DNA from: Chlamydiia bacterium
GTDB taxonomy: Bacteria > Chlamydiota > Chlamydiia > Chlamydiales > 2-12-FULL-49-11
Reading direction: 5' to 3'
DNA length: 64,000 nucleotides
Assembly: GCA_022601435.1 (NCBI GenBank)
Contig: JAJACQ010000025.1
Span: forward strand, 1 to 64,000
Of this stretch, positions 25,150 through 33,929 are shown in pieces; positions within the stretch are counted from its first letter, which is position 1; each line of letters starts with the position of its first letter. The notes beneath the pieces were generated by a model, which was not told the DNA's origin, made no database searches, and was given only the letters and a program-made list of their open reading frames with translations. The position numbers were made by a program, and so were the translations under genes.

Positions 25150-27285
25150 TTGAATATTTATTTTCCAATATCTCATTTTGATGAAGAATCAAAACCAATG
25201 ATAGTAAACCTCACTAAGGTTATCCCTATTCATAAAATTCCCCACCAAAGAAAAGAGCAGTTAGAGAGTTATTATAATTCTATACAAGATGTTATCCGAA
25301 AAATGATTCCAGAGGAATGTGAAGATATAATAACGAAACATCAATTCAAGCCTGAGGTATGTAAAAGGCTTTTTTACAAAGGTATTACAGAAAGAACCCC
25401 TTTAATCAAAGGTGAATTTTATGAAAATGATGAACGAACAACACTCTCAATTACTACACTTTGCAAAGCAAAATATACACAAGAGGTGGGGAGGTTTATT
25501 TGTGACTATTTTTCAAAGTGGTTAATTCCTGGAAAATTAATGGAATTAAGTCATGTGCATTCATCAGAAATTCAATTTGAGCAATTCCAAAAACATAGCT
25601 TTTTTTTCTTTGAAATGTTTATTGAAATTGAAAATAAAAATCATTTAGAAAGTATTAAGGCTAATCTATCAGACTTAATAGATGAATTAAAACTAAATAT
25701 TCTTACGGTTTATCATGCAAGGCGTGTATTATCTGTTAAAACGCTTACAGAAGAGCAGAAAAAGATCATAATACAAGAAAATATCTCTGAATTGTTAGAT
25801 ATCCCTTCTAAAGGATACAATCATAATCTTTTCGAGCAAATGCAGCATTTTCTACTAAAAGCTTCATCGGAAGAAAAAATTTTACGTATCAAAGACTCTT
25901 TATCACCTTTAATTGATTTAAAGCCTCAAATTTTTGAGCGTGATTTATTTAATGAAATTCAAAAATTCATTCTACCAGCTAAAAAAGAATTCACATTAAT
26001 TAGAAAGCTCTCATATGTGACAAGAATTATTGCCTATTCCTACCTTCTTAGAAAGCGAGCGTCTTTTGCTTTTAATTCAAATCCTTCAAGTAGATTTGCT
26101 GTGACAAAACTTTTACGAACAAATCTTATTTTAGAAAATGAAATAAAACCTGTTCTAGGAATTTTAGTCGGTATTAACTACTCATCAGAAAATGAAATAT
26201 TTGATGAAAGGCATTTATTAGCTGCTATTTATTCTATAATCCCAGATGCAAAACCTGTTAAAGATTCCACAATACACAATAAAAGAGAATATACTGGCAC
26301 AAGAATTTTATATCTTGAGATAGAAAAGATGAATGATAGCTTTTCTAGTGAAGAAATAAAAAAACTACAAGTTAATCTCACACAAAAAGTGCTTTCAAAA
26401 ATAGAAAGCGTGACAAATACTGTTTTTATGCCTCGTAATGAAGAAGAAATTCTACGAAATATTCTAACACTTAGCAACCAACTACAATTCCCCACGGATT
26501 TACCACAAGTAATGATCAATTATCATTCACAGCAAAAATCTTTATTAGTATTCACTGTTATTTTAGTAAGAATTGAATACCCCAATCTTAAAAAAATAAA
26601 AAAGTCCAAATCAAGCAATGAAGCCGTCTTTATAAGAGAAAAAGAAGAAAAGCAAGTAGGTGTTATAAGAAAGGAATATAAAAAGAAGGCTTATATCCTT
26701 GAAATCTGCTGCCAAAAAAAGGATTACCTTAGAACAGACTTTTCCATCGACTTAAATAAAGCAAGGCGTGATGTTTTTTCATTTATCACTAGCATTGGAG
26801 GTGATGTACGTGATTTTAATGGTGGTATGATTGCCAAACAAAATGAAGTATTAATAGAGCTTAAAAGGAACCTTCTTCAATCAAACTTTACTGATCTTTA
26901 TATTTTAGAAAATTTCTTTTATTCATTTATTCCAAGATTTATGCAGTGTATACTTCCTGTTACAGCTCTTAAACATTCTTTTTCTTTCTTACTAGAAGCT
27001 CTTGAACATGATTTTAATCAAACAATCTATTTTATAAAAACTATCACCTGGGAAAAATATTTCATTATCTCAGTTGCTACAATCAATCAGTCATTTAAAG
27101 AGTTTATAGAAGAAAGGATTTCAAACCTCAACTTTGATTCTTCAAGCCTTGCTACTTCTTATACTAATATTCATGATATCCCTATTCTATCTTATATTTT
27201 AAATTTTTCAGATCCATTACAGTCAGAGGCTCTTCTTAAAACGCTTGTAGAGGGTATTAAAGAATGGAAAAATAAACTTTCCTAA
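25150..27285 (+). CDS. Large conserved-looking protein of unknown function
   Basis: 711 residues from a TTG start eight bases after GGAGGAG. Soluble, no signal peptide or clear membrane segment. The N-terminal half is helical and charged; a linker of Lys/Ser (KKIKKSKSSNEAVFIREKEEK, shortened: about residues 478-498) separates a C-terminal part with alternating beta/helix character (YILEICCQKKDYLRT, FDSSSLATSYTNIHD). I recognise no motif. It is followed by a convergent patatin gene overlapping by four bases. It may be one of the chlamydia-specific large proteins. Confidence 0.75.
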   Translation: MNIYFPISHFDEESKPMIVNLTKVIPIHKIPHQRKEQLESYYNSIQDVIRKMIPEECEDIITKHQFKPEVCKRLFYKGITERTPLIKGEFYENDERTTLSITTLCKAKYTQEVGRFICDYFSKWLIPGKLMELSHVHSSEIQFEQFQKHSFFFFEMFIEIENKNHLESIKANLSDLIDELKLNILTVYHARRVLSVKTLTEEQKKIIIQENISELLDIPSKGYNHNLFEQMQHFLLKASSEEKILRIKDSLSPLIDLKPQIFERDLFNEIQKFILPAKKEFTLIRKLSYVTRIIAYSYLLRKRASFAFNSNPSSRFAVTKLLRTNLILENEIKPVLGILVGINYSSENEIFDERHLLAAIYSIIPDAKPVKDSTIHNKREYTGTRILYLEIEKMNDSFSSEEIKKLQVNLTQKVLSKIESVTNTVFMPRNEEEILRNILTLSNQLQFPTDLPQVMINYHSQQKSLLVFTVILVRIEYPNLKKIKKSKSSNEAVFIREKEEKQVGVIRKEYKKKAYILEICCQKKDYLRTDFSIDLNKARRDVFSFITSIGGDVRDFNGGMIAKQNEVLIELKRNLLQSNFTDLYILENFFYSFIPRFMQCILPVTALKHSFSFLLEALEHDFNQTIYFIKTITWEKYFIISVATINQSFKEFIEERISNLNFDSSSLATSYTNIHDIPILSYILNFSDPLQSEALLKTLVEGIKEWKNKLS

Positions 27286-28181
27286 CCGGTATCTAAATAC
27301 TTATTAATCAACCAATCTTTATCTTTTAGCCATATATCATTATGCTCTTTCTTAAAAAGATCAGCAGAGCTTAAAAGAGAATTTACTTTTTTTGCCTCAT
27401 CTAATGCGACTTCTTCTTTTAAAATTGAATTAATCCGATGGTATTGATCTTTTAATATTTGTTGTAAGGGATAATGCGGTACTTGCATACTCATATCAGT
27501 CATTAACTCAAACAACTTTAATTTATCATCCATCCAATCATCAACTCCCCAGTCAACCTCCCCTTCAATACCTGAAGGATTAACCCCATTACCTAATGAT
27601 AAAAGTCTTATAGAATGACTATCTTTTTTCCCACCATTTTGATCGATAAGACGAGAATAGGCAATAAGCGCAGGATTAACTGCAAACACTCCTCCATCAA
27701 TATGCCCTTGATAGGAAGGGAAATATAAGGGTGCAGAAGCAGATCTTATTGCTACATCGATAACACGATCACCCCCATTTGTAAATGTATCGTAGATTTC
27801 TTCTTTCCACCTTCCACGACTAGGGTCATACAATCGACATGTAGGAATAATTAAATCTCTATCTAAATCATTTAATGTTAAATTTTTAGGTACTATTGTT
27901 TTAAGGAGGAATTTAAGTCGTTTATTATGATACTTTGAAGAGCCCTTAGTATTTTTAGCAAAAGCAAAAGATCCTAGATTCTTATAATAAAATAATAATT
28001 TTTTAGGAGAATGACCTAAGTTTAAACAGGTTGAAATTAAACCACCAGTAGATGTACCTGCAAAGCAATCTATTTTTTTGAGAAAATCTTTATCTACCTC
28101 ATCTTGAATAAATTCCAAAAGTTTTAAAGCAAAAACTCCCCTTATTCCCCCGCCATCAATTGATAAAACTCGATAAACCAC
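27282..28181 (-). CDS. Patatin-like phospholipase
   Basis: 299 residues starting at a GTG. All family elements are present: oxyanion loop DGGGIRG (residues 9-15), nucleophile elbow GTSTGG with the catalytic Ser near residue 45, and the Asp of the DGG motif (HIDGGVFAVNP, about 161). No signal peptide is seen, so if it acts outside the cell it would need type III or another export; cytosolic membrane-lipid turnover is equally possible. Single-gene unit; its 3' end overlaps that of the convergent unknown by four bases. Confidence 0.9.
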   Translation of the reverse strand: MVYRVLSIDGGGIRGVFALKLLEFIQDEVDKDFLKKIDCFAGTSTGGLISTCLNLGHSPKKLLFYYKNLGSFAFAKNTKGSSKYHNKRLKFLLKTIVPKNLTLNDLDRDLIIPTCRLYDPSRGRWKEEIYDTFTNGGDRVIDVAIRSASAPLYFPSYQGHIDGGVFAVNPALIAYSRLIDQNGGKKDSHSIRLLSLGNGVNPSGIEGEVDWGVDDWMDDKLKLFELMTDMSMQVPHYPLQQILKDQYHRINSILKEEVALDEAKKVNSLLSSADLFKKEHNDIWLKDKDWLINKYLDTG

Positions 28182-28251
28182 TAATTTTTCCTAATTTATA
28201 TCTTTACATTGATCATACCTTATGTTTTACCACAAACTATTTTTATAGTGA

Positions 28252-28280
28252 TTGCTTAGTATAGGTAATATTGTTATAAT
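28252..28280 (+). promoter_or_regulatory. Strong promoter before the first small outer-membrane gene
   Basis: TTGCTT at 28252-28257 and a consensus TATAAT at 28275-28280, spacing 17. A short leader carries AAAGG before the ATG at 28307. Confidence 0.75.
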
Positions 28281-28306
28281 TTTTCGTATTAAAACAAAGG
28301 GGTGTT

Positions 28307-28951
28307 ATGAGATTCTTATTACTTGCAATTGTTCCACTTATGGGTTTTTCAACAATGACTATTGAAAATATTGCAAATCTTTTTCCAAAAGAAAATGATT
28401 TATTCTTAATTGGTCGACCAGAACGAATTATGTTAAAAGTAGGACCTGCAACAACAGTGTATCATAAAACACGAATGCGCCCCTCTATTGGTTTAGGTGT
28501 TAGATCAGATAGACTTCAAAACATCTTATTTGATGCAATTGATGTCACTTTTTCTTATAGTTATAATAAAATTGAAGAACCAAGACGCCAATACAGCATT
28601 GGTGAATTCTATTATCCTAAAGTTTCTATTTTAAAGTATACAACACCACAAAGTAATTCATCGTTTTATTTTGGTGCAGGATCTGGACTTTACCGTTCTT
28701 GGCAATATGAAACATATGCAAACTCACCTTCTCTTTTAAGTAGTAATGATGATCATATTTACACTATTAATTCTTTTTATTACTATGGATTTACAGCAAA
28801 CGTTTGTCTAGGGTTTGAAGCTTTTAGATCAAGTGAAATTTCTTCAGGAATCCAACTTGACTTAAGCTCTCCTATGATGCCTTTATCTAAGAGAAATATT
28901 GGTGAAGTAAGTCCTCTTTCTATTGAGATTTCATACATTGCAGGGTTCTAA
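28307..28951 (+). CDS. Small outer-membrane beta-barrel protein, paralogue 1
   Basis: 214 residues: signal peptide (FLLLAIVPLMGFS), then alternating amphipathic strands rich in Tyr, Phe and Ser (DAIDVTFSYSYNKIE, FYFGAGSGLYRSWQYE, FTANVCLGFEAFR) and a C-terminal Phe preceded by SYIAGF, as recognised by the BAM machinery. Probably an eight-strand barrel. It shares FYYPKVSILKY with HPKVAAVKY of the next gene. A strong promoter suggests high expression. Function beyond the outer-membrane location is unknown. Confidence 0.72.
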   Translation: MRFLLLAIVPLMGFSTMTIENIANLFPKENDLFLIGRPERIMLKVGPATTVYHKTRMRPSIGLGVRSDRLQNILFDAIDVTFSYSYNKIEEPRRQYSIGEFYYPKVSILKYTTPQSNSSFYFGAGSGLYRSWQYETYANSPSLLSSNDDHIYTINSFYYYGFTANVCLGFEAFRSSEISSGIQLDLSSPMMPLSKRNIGEVSPLSIEISYIAGF

Positions 28952-28977
28952 TTACACTTTCTGATAATACCCTATAA

Positions 28978-29007
28978 TTGACTTTTAATAGTTATTTATG
29001 ATATATT
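28978..29007 (+). promoter_or_regulatory. Promoter before the second small outer-membrane gene
   Basis: TTGACT at 28978-28983, TATATT at 29002-29007, spacing 18. AAAGGAGAT precedes the ATG at 29038. Confidence 0.65.
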
Positions 29008-29037
29008 CCTTGCTATCCTAACAAAGGAGATATAAAT

Positions 29038-29637
29038 ATGAATAAAATGCTATTTTTAATTTTAGGGGCTACAGGAACTATTTTTAGTTCTTCTGTTTCT
29101 CAAAATCTACAACCAGAAGAAGTACAAAATCCTTCAGAAATATCGAATTCAGAACAATTGAAAAGTGTTGGTCACTTCGACTTTAAAGTAGGACCTAGCT
29201 TTTTAATAAATAAGACTCAAAAAACTATACCTGTATTTTTCTTTGGATATCAATCCCCCATTGAAACATCAAACCTTTTTGAATCAGCAAGAGTCGAAGT
29301 TGGTGGTGGTTATATGGGAGGAGATCATTCAATTTGGTATCACCCAAAAGTTGCCGCTGTAAAATACTTAAACCCAAATAGTGATCAAAGAGTTTATTTT
29401 CTAACTGGATCCCATTTAGCAACTGTTTTTGGCAGTGATAAAGAGGGTGTTACTAAAAGACATTATCAAGATACTTATATAGGTGGTTCTCTCGGTCTAG
29501 GATTGGAAATCGGAAAATCAGATTCAGCAGTTAATAGAGTTGAATTTGGATATGATATTCCATTACTTTCTTTAGATGATAAACCTGTTATTTTAAATAG
29601 AGGTGTACCTATGATCACCTACTCTGTAGGTTTCTAA
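29038..29637 (+). CDS. Small outer-membrane beta-barrel protein, paralogue 2
   Basis: 199 residues with a signal peptide (MLFLILGATGTIFSSS), a Gln/Glu/Ser-rich linker (about 20-42) and beta-strands such as DFKVGPSFLINKTQ, ARVEVGGGYMGG, VYFLTGSHLATVFG and the C-terminal ITYSVGF. Strand order and the PKV--(K)Y element are shared with paralogue 1, so the two arose by tandem duplication and have diverged. A good terminator follows, and each gene has its own promoter. Confidence 0.7.
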   Translation: MNKMLFLILGATGTIFSSSVSQNLQPEEVQNPSEISNSEQLKSVGHFDFKVGPSFLINKTQKTIPVFFFGYQSPIETSNLFESARVEVGGGYMGGDHSIWYHPKVAAVKYLNPNSDQRVYFLTGSHLATVFGSDKEGVTKRHYQDTYIGGSLGLGLEIGKSDSAVNRVEFGYDIPLLSLDDKPVILNRGVPMITYSVGF

Positions 29638-29660
29638 GTAAAACACTTTAACCCTAAAAA

Positions 29661-29688
29661 AGGCCCTCTATTTTTGAGGGCTTTTTTT
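29661..29688 (+). terminator. Rho-independent terminator
   Basis: Stem GCCCTC (29663-29668) and GAGGGC (29676-29681) followed by seven T. Confidence 0.9.
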
Positions 29689-29739
29689 GTTTCGTTTTAT
29701 AAAACTATCAGTTAAAATTTTTTTGCGAGGTACAAATAT

Positions 29740-30342
29740 ATGTTTAAGTCATTTGAACTAGATGTAAATAATTTCATCGAAGAAAGAAGGTGGGATAAAT
29801 TCCATTCTTTAAAAAATGTAATCAGTGGACATGTTTGTGAAGTTGCTGAATTATTAGAAGTTTTCACCCTTTTTGACATTGATAAAGAGTTTGATGAGGT
29901 GAAAAAGGAAATTGGAGATGTATTCATCACCCTTTTTTGCATTTACCGTGTTTTAAATTTAGATATACATCAATATGTAGACTACGAAAATCCAGAAAAA
30001 ACTGCTTTTGATTATATCCAGACAATCACTAACAAAAAACTTACACCGGAATTATTAGTGAGTCTTCAAAGTGTTAAAGCAGGGTTTATGCAAGAATCCT
30101 TTCTTTGGATTGAGGATAAAGAGAGTAAAAATTATGCTCAAGAAATTCCAATTGAGTTATTCACAACACCATTTTTAATAGCTTTAGCCCTTTGTTATTC
30201 ATTAAATCTTTCTGCAATAGAGGTTATGAGTCAAAAGCTTGCTTATACAGCTAAAAAATACTCACTTGATTTTGCCTGTGATGATTCAATCTTGCAATCA
30301 ATGAATAAAACTAAAGCTCTAAAACGAGGGAAACAATGTTAG
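29740..30342 (+). CDS. MazG-like nucleotide pyrophosphohydrolase with a decayed second domain
   Basis: 200 residues. The N-terminal half has the dCTPase/MazG pattern FIEERRWDKFHSLKN, EVAELLEVF and EVKKEIGDVFITLF, with the EVAEL/EIGDV acidic residues that bind Mg in all-alpha NTP pyrophosphatases. The C-terminal half repeats the helix layout (LTPELLVSLQSVKAGFMQES, VMSQKLAYTAKKYSLDF) without the acidic motifs. It probably removes non-canonical or excess dNTPs. GAGG lies before the start. Its last bases overlap the S9 peptidase gene. Confidence 0.75.
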   Translation: MFKSFELDVNNFIEERRWDKFHSLKNVISGHVCEVAELLEVFTLFDIDKEFDEVKKEIGDVFITLFCIYRVLNLDIHQYVDYENPEKTAFDYIQTITNKKLTPELLVSLQSVKAGFMQESFLWIEDKESKNYAQEIPIELFTTPFLIALALCYSLNLSAIEVMSQKLAYTAKKYSLDFACDDSILQSMNKTKALKRGKQC

Positions 30343-32216
30343 GAAGTCTTATATCAATTATTACAAGTGAACTACTCACAACAAAAGCAGTTAAATTCAC
30401 TGATCTTTGTGTTATTAACAAAAAGATATATGTTGTAGAAACAAGACCTGAAGATAAAGGCCGCAGCGTTATTTATTCATTAAGTGATGAAAAGGATATT
30501 TTACAAGCTCCCTATTCAGCAAAAAATGGTGTTCATGAATATGGTGGAAAAACTCTTTGTGGAGATAAAGAAGCATTTTATTTTACAAATAAGAAAGATG
30601 GGCAGATCTATAAAATTGCAAATGACAAAACTAGAAAATTAACAGATTCCCCTAAAATGCGTTTTGCAGAACCTACAATTTACAATGATTATATATTCTC
30701 AGTGTTTGAAGATCATTCTGATGAGGAGACTATTAAAAATGGAATTATGCGAATTCATAAAGACTCAGGAAAGCTTAATATTATTGAATCTGAACATGAT
30801 TTTTATGCAGGTGTGCGAATCTCCCCTAATGGAAAATATTTAGCTTATTTCACATGGGATTTTCCTAATATGTCTTGGGATGAGGCAGATGTTTGGAAAA
30901 TTTCATTATCCGATACTCAGGAAGTAATTTCCAAAAAAATGATTTCACAAAAAGGAGATACTTCTTCATGTGATCCTATCTTCACCGAGGATAATCAACT
31001 TTTATTTATTTCTGATGAAACTGGTTTCTGGAATATCTATAATGAAAACGGGTCTTGTTTATTAAATAAAGATGCCGATTTTACAAAACCACATTGGAAA
31101 TTAGGAAATAAACTTTATACTCCGATTTCTGAAGAAAAAATTGCTACAGTGTTTACGGAAAATGCTATCGATCGATTAGGAGTCATTTCAAATAATAAAC
31201 TAGACATTCTAGATCTTCCCTTCTCAACCTACATGTCACTTATTCATAGTAACAATAAGCTATATTTTATAGCTGCATCCCCCTCTCACAATCAAGGTGT
31301 TTTTAGTTATGATTTAAACTCTAAAGAATTAATAGAATTGAAATCATCAAAGAAAAATGATCTTGATGAATCTTGGATATCAATTCCCTCTCAGGTAGCC
31401 TTTGAAACCAGACATAATGAAACTTCATATGGCTTCTTCTACCCTCCAAAAAATCCGAATTATGATTTTGGTGATGAAAAACCTCCATTATTATTAATTT
31501 CTCATGGCGGACCTACAGGTCACAATCCCCCGCAATTTAGTTTAGAAATTCAATACTGGACTTCTCGTGGATTTGCGGTTGTGGATGTAAATTATAGTGG
31601 AAGTACAGGATTTGGTCGCAAGTACAGAAATCGTCTATATGGAAATTGGGGTATAAAAGATGTGGATGATTGTGAAGATTGTGCTTTGTTTTTAGCAAAA
31701 GAGGGTCTAGTAGATGGAAATCGTATGGTTGTTCGTGGAGGAAGCGCTGGTGGCTACACAACGCTTGCTCTATTAACTTTTAGAGACTCCTTTGTTGCTG
31801 GAGCAAGTTATTTTGGGGTTAGTGATATTGGAATGCTTGTTGAAGACACTCACAAATTTGAATCTCAATATTTTGAAAAAATTGTAGGTAAATATCCTGA
31901 AGATAAAGCCATCTATGATGAACGTTCCCCTCTTCACCATACAGACAAACTAAAAAAACCAATTTTAATTTTACAGGGAAGTGAAGATAAAGTTGTTCCA
32001 CAAAATCAAGCTGAGAAAATGTATAAAGCTCTTTTAGAGAAAAATATCCCTACAGCTTATTTACTTTTTGAGGGTGAAGGTCATGGTTTTGTTCAAAAGA
32101 AAAATATTATTAAATCTATTGATAGTGAGTTGTATTTTTATCAAACAATTTTCAATCAGAAGCAAACTTTTGAGACCCCACCCTTAATTATAGATAATGT
32201 AAAATCTTTACAGTAA
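30336..32216 (+). CDS. S9-family (prolyl oligopeptidase-like) serine peptidase
   Basis: 626 residues: an N-terminal beta-propeller with WD40-like repeats (KAFYFTNKKDGQIYK-type units, KYLAYFTWDFPNMSWDEADV) and a C-terminal alpha/beta hydrolase. Catalytic triad in order: Ser in RGGSAGGYTTL (about 470), Asp in GSEDKVVP and His in GEGHGF. This is the acylaminoacyl/dipeptidyl peptidase branch (S9C). No signal peptide, so it acts on peptides in the cytosol, perhaps those taken up by the OppA-dependent system. It overlaps the upstream MazG-like gene by seven bases. Confidence 0.92.
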   Translation: MLGSLISIITSELLTTKAVKFTDLCVINKKIYVVETRPEDKGRSVIYSLSDEKDILQAPYSAKNGVHEYGGKTLCGDKEAFYFTNKKDGQIYKIANDKTRKLTDSPKMRFAEPTIYNDYIFSVFEDHSDEETIKNGIMRIHKDSGKLNIIESEHDFYAGVRISPNGKYLAYFTWDFPNMSWDEADVWKISLSDTQEVISKKMISQKGDTSSCDPIFTEDNQLLFISDETGFWNIYNENGSCLLNKDADFTKPHWKLGNKLYTPISEEKIATVFTENAIDRLGVISNNKLDILDLPFSTYMSLIHSNNKLYFIAASPSHNQGVFSYDLNSKELIELKSSKKNDLDESWISIPSQVAFETRHNETSYGFFYPPKNPNYDFGDEKPPLLLISHGGPTGHNPPQFSLEIQYWTSRGFAVVDVNYSGSTGFGRKYRNRLYGNWGIKDVDDCEDCALFLAKEGLVDGNRMVVRGGSAGGYTTLALLTFRDSFVAGASYFGVSDIGMLVEDTHKFESQYFEKIVGKYPEDKAIYDERSPLHHTDKLKKPILILQGSEDKVVPQNQAEKMYKALLEKNIPTAYLLFEGEGHGFVQKKNIIKSIDSELYFYQTIFNQKQTFETPPLIIDNVKSLQ

Positions 32217-32261
32217 TTTTATCTACTTAAAAAGTTTAGGGTTATGTTATTATATAACCTT

Positions 32262-33536
32262 ATGAAATTTTTAATTAAGATTTGTTTACTACTTTCTATA
32301 AATTCTCTTGTATTTTCAAAAGAATCGCATTTTTGTAGTTTTCCAAAGATTTCCCTTTCTGAATTAATTAAATATACTGGGAAGATTGCAGAAGTTAATT
32401 TTATCGCTGATGATAATGATTTAGATATTAATGTCGCTTTTATATCTCAAAGCTCTAGGTCAAGTGATCAGATATTAAAAGATGTCCTTCTACTTATTAA
32501 AGAGCAAGGATTAGAAGTTATTAAAAACGATGATTCTTATTTGATTAAAAAACCAAAAAAGCTCGCATTAAAGTCTATCCCTAAAAAAGAATTTGATCTT
32601 TATAAACTTAAATACCATTCAGGTGAAGAGATTGTCGCTCACCTTAAAAACATAAAATCTTCATTAAGTGAAAACCCTTCTGACCAAGATCTTAAAATAA
32701 CTCTTTCTACTATTCAATGGGTAAAATCGTCAAATACACTGTTTTTCTCTGCAAATCCAGATGTCTCTAAGAGATTAAAAGATTTAATAGAAAAAATCGA
32801 CACTCCCTTAAAGCAAGTGTACGTTGAAGTATTAGTGCTTGAAACAGAAGTAAAAAATGGGCAGGATTTTGGCGTTTCTTGGCAAAACTCCCCTTCTGCT
32901 GACATCTTAAAAGCTTGTAAGGACTCTCTTTCACAAGGCAGCACAATGTCCATCATTGGAGATGCAATCATTAATGGTAAAAAGATTTTTTCTGAAATCA
33001 GCTCTTTTGTGAAATTTTTAGAATCAGACACCAATACAAATATTGTTTTAAATCAAAAAATCCTAGCTCGTGAGAATAAACCCTCAAAGATATTTGAAGG
33101 AGATAATGTTCCTTTTGCAGGATCTATTGTGGAACTTACAGGCACAAATCAGCGCACTACATCTAATATTGAATATAAAGATATTGGAGTACTTCTTAAC
33201 TTAACTCCTATGATTAGTGATAATGGAATTATTACTCTTTCAATTGATGAACAGATTACAGAAAGTCATGACTACTTAATAGATAATTCAACTAACTTAA
33301 GTGGGATAAAAACTTCTAAAACACAAATGACAACAGAGGCTCATATTCCAGATAATCATTTTCTAGTCCTTTCTGGAATGTCTAGAAAAGTTAAATCTAA
33401 AAGAATCACTGGTGTTCCAATTTTAAGATCTATTCCACTTCTAGGAAGGCTTTTTTCTTCTGAGAAGAATGTAGAGCAAAAGAAAAATTTAATTATATTT
33501 GTAAGACCACATATTGTGAACAATTCAAGCGCCTAA
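32262..33536 (+). CDS. Short secretin (GspD/PulD-like), orphan
   Basis: 424 residues if started at the ATG at 32262, which directly precedes a signal peptide (FLIKICLLLSINSLVFS); an ATG at 32244 is also open. The secretin domain is clear: VYVEVLVLETEVKNGQDFGV, GDNVPFAGS, DIGVLLNLTPMISDNG, HFLVLSGMSRKV and the hallmark VPILRSIPLLGRLF near the end. Only one or two N-domains precede it, so it is much shorter than a standard GspD. Secretins make outer-membrane export pores; no other type II, III or IV pilus gene is beside it. A TATTAT lies eight bases before the ATG and no Shine-Dalgarno is seen. Confidence 0.85.
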   Translation: MKFLIKICLLLSINSLVFSKESHFCSFPKISLSELIKYTGKIAEVNFIADDNDLDINVAFISQSSRSSDQILKDVLLLIKEQGLEVIKNDDSYLIKKPKKLALKSIPKKEFDLYKLKYHSGEEIVAHLKNIKSSLSENPSDQDLKITLSTIQWVKSSNTLFFSANPDVSKRLKDLIEKIDTPLKQVYVEVLVLETEVKNGQDFGVSWQNSPSADILKACKDSLSQGSTMSIIGDAIINGKKIFSEISSFVKFLESDTNTNIVLNQKILARENKPSKIFEGDNVPFAGSIVELTGTNQRTTSNIEYKDIGVLLNLTPMISDNGIITLSIDEQITESHDYLIDNSTNLSGIKTSKTQMTTEAHIPDNHFLVLSGMSRKVKSKRITGVPILRSIPLLGRLFSSEKNVEQKKNLIIFVRPHIVNNSSA

Positions 33537-33902
33537 AATGGAAATCATTCTTACTCGAATTTCCTGAAGCATTTCATTAAAACCATCAAGCAAATCTAAT
33601 GCACCTTGAATAGCCTCTTCTTCTAAATCTAACTTATCGAGCTTTTCAATAGCTAATTTAATTTTTTTAATACAAAATACAAATGCTACAAAAGTCAATT
33701 TTGGATTAGAACCCTCTGGTTTTAGAATCTCAGAAAAGGGATTAAAACCTTTGGGAATATCAAAAAGTTCCTCTAAAGCATAAGGAACGATCTCATCATG
33801 TGATATAGATACACTTTTAGGCACCTCTAAAGCTATATTTGGATCTATATAGGTTTCTAAACCATCGATTGGCTTAGATTCAATGTATTCAACGCTAGAC
33901 AT
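33525..33902 (-). CDS. Small protein of unknown function
   Basis: 125 residues, acidic N-terminal half and a helical C-terminal half (IKKIKLAIEKLDKLDLEEEA, LDGFNEMLQEIRVRMI). No signal peptide or motif. Two overlapping TATAAT boxes lie just upstream on the minus strand (33923-33918 and 33916-33911) and no Shine-Dalgarno is visible. The 3' end overlaps the convergent secretin gene by twelve bases. Confidence 0.6.
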   Translation of the reverse strand: MSSVEYIESKPIDGLETYIDPNIALEVPKSVSISHDEIVPYALEELFDIPKGFNPFSEILKPEGSNPKLTFVAFVFCIKKIKLAIEKLDKLDLEEEAIQGALDLLDGFNEMLQEIRVRMISILGA

Positions 33903-33929
33903 AAGTGTATATTATACATTATAACTCAT

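Noticed and set aside
32714..33034. Minus ORF of 106 residues in the secretin gene
   Set aside because: Antisense of the clearly coding secretin, with no start signal or motif.
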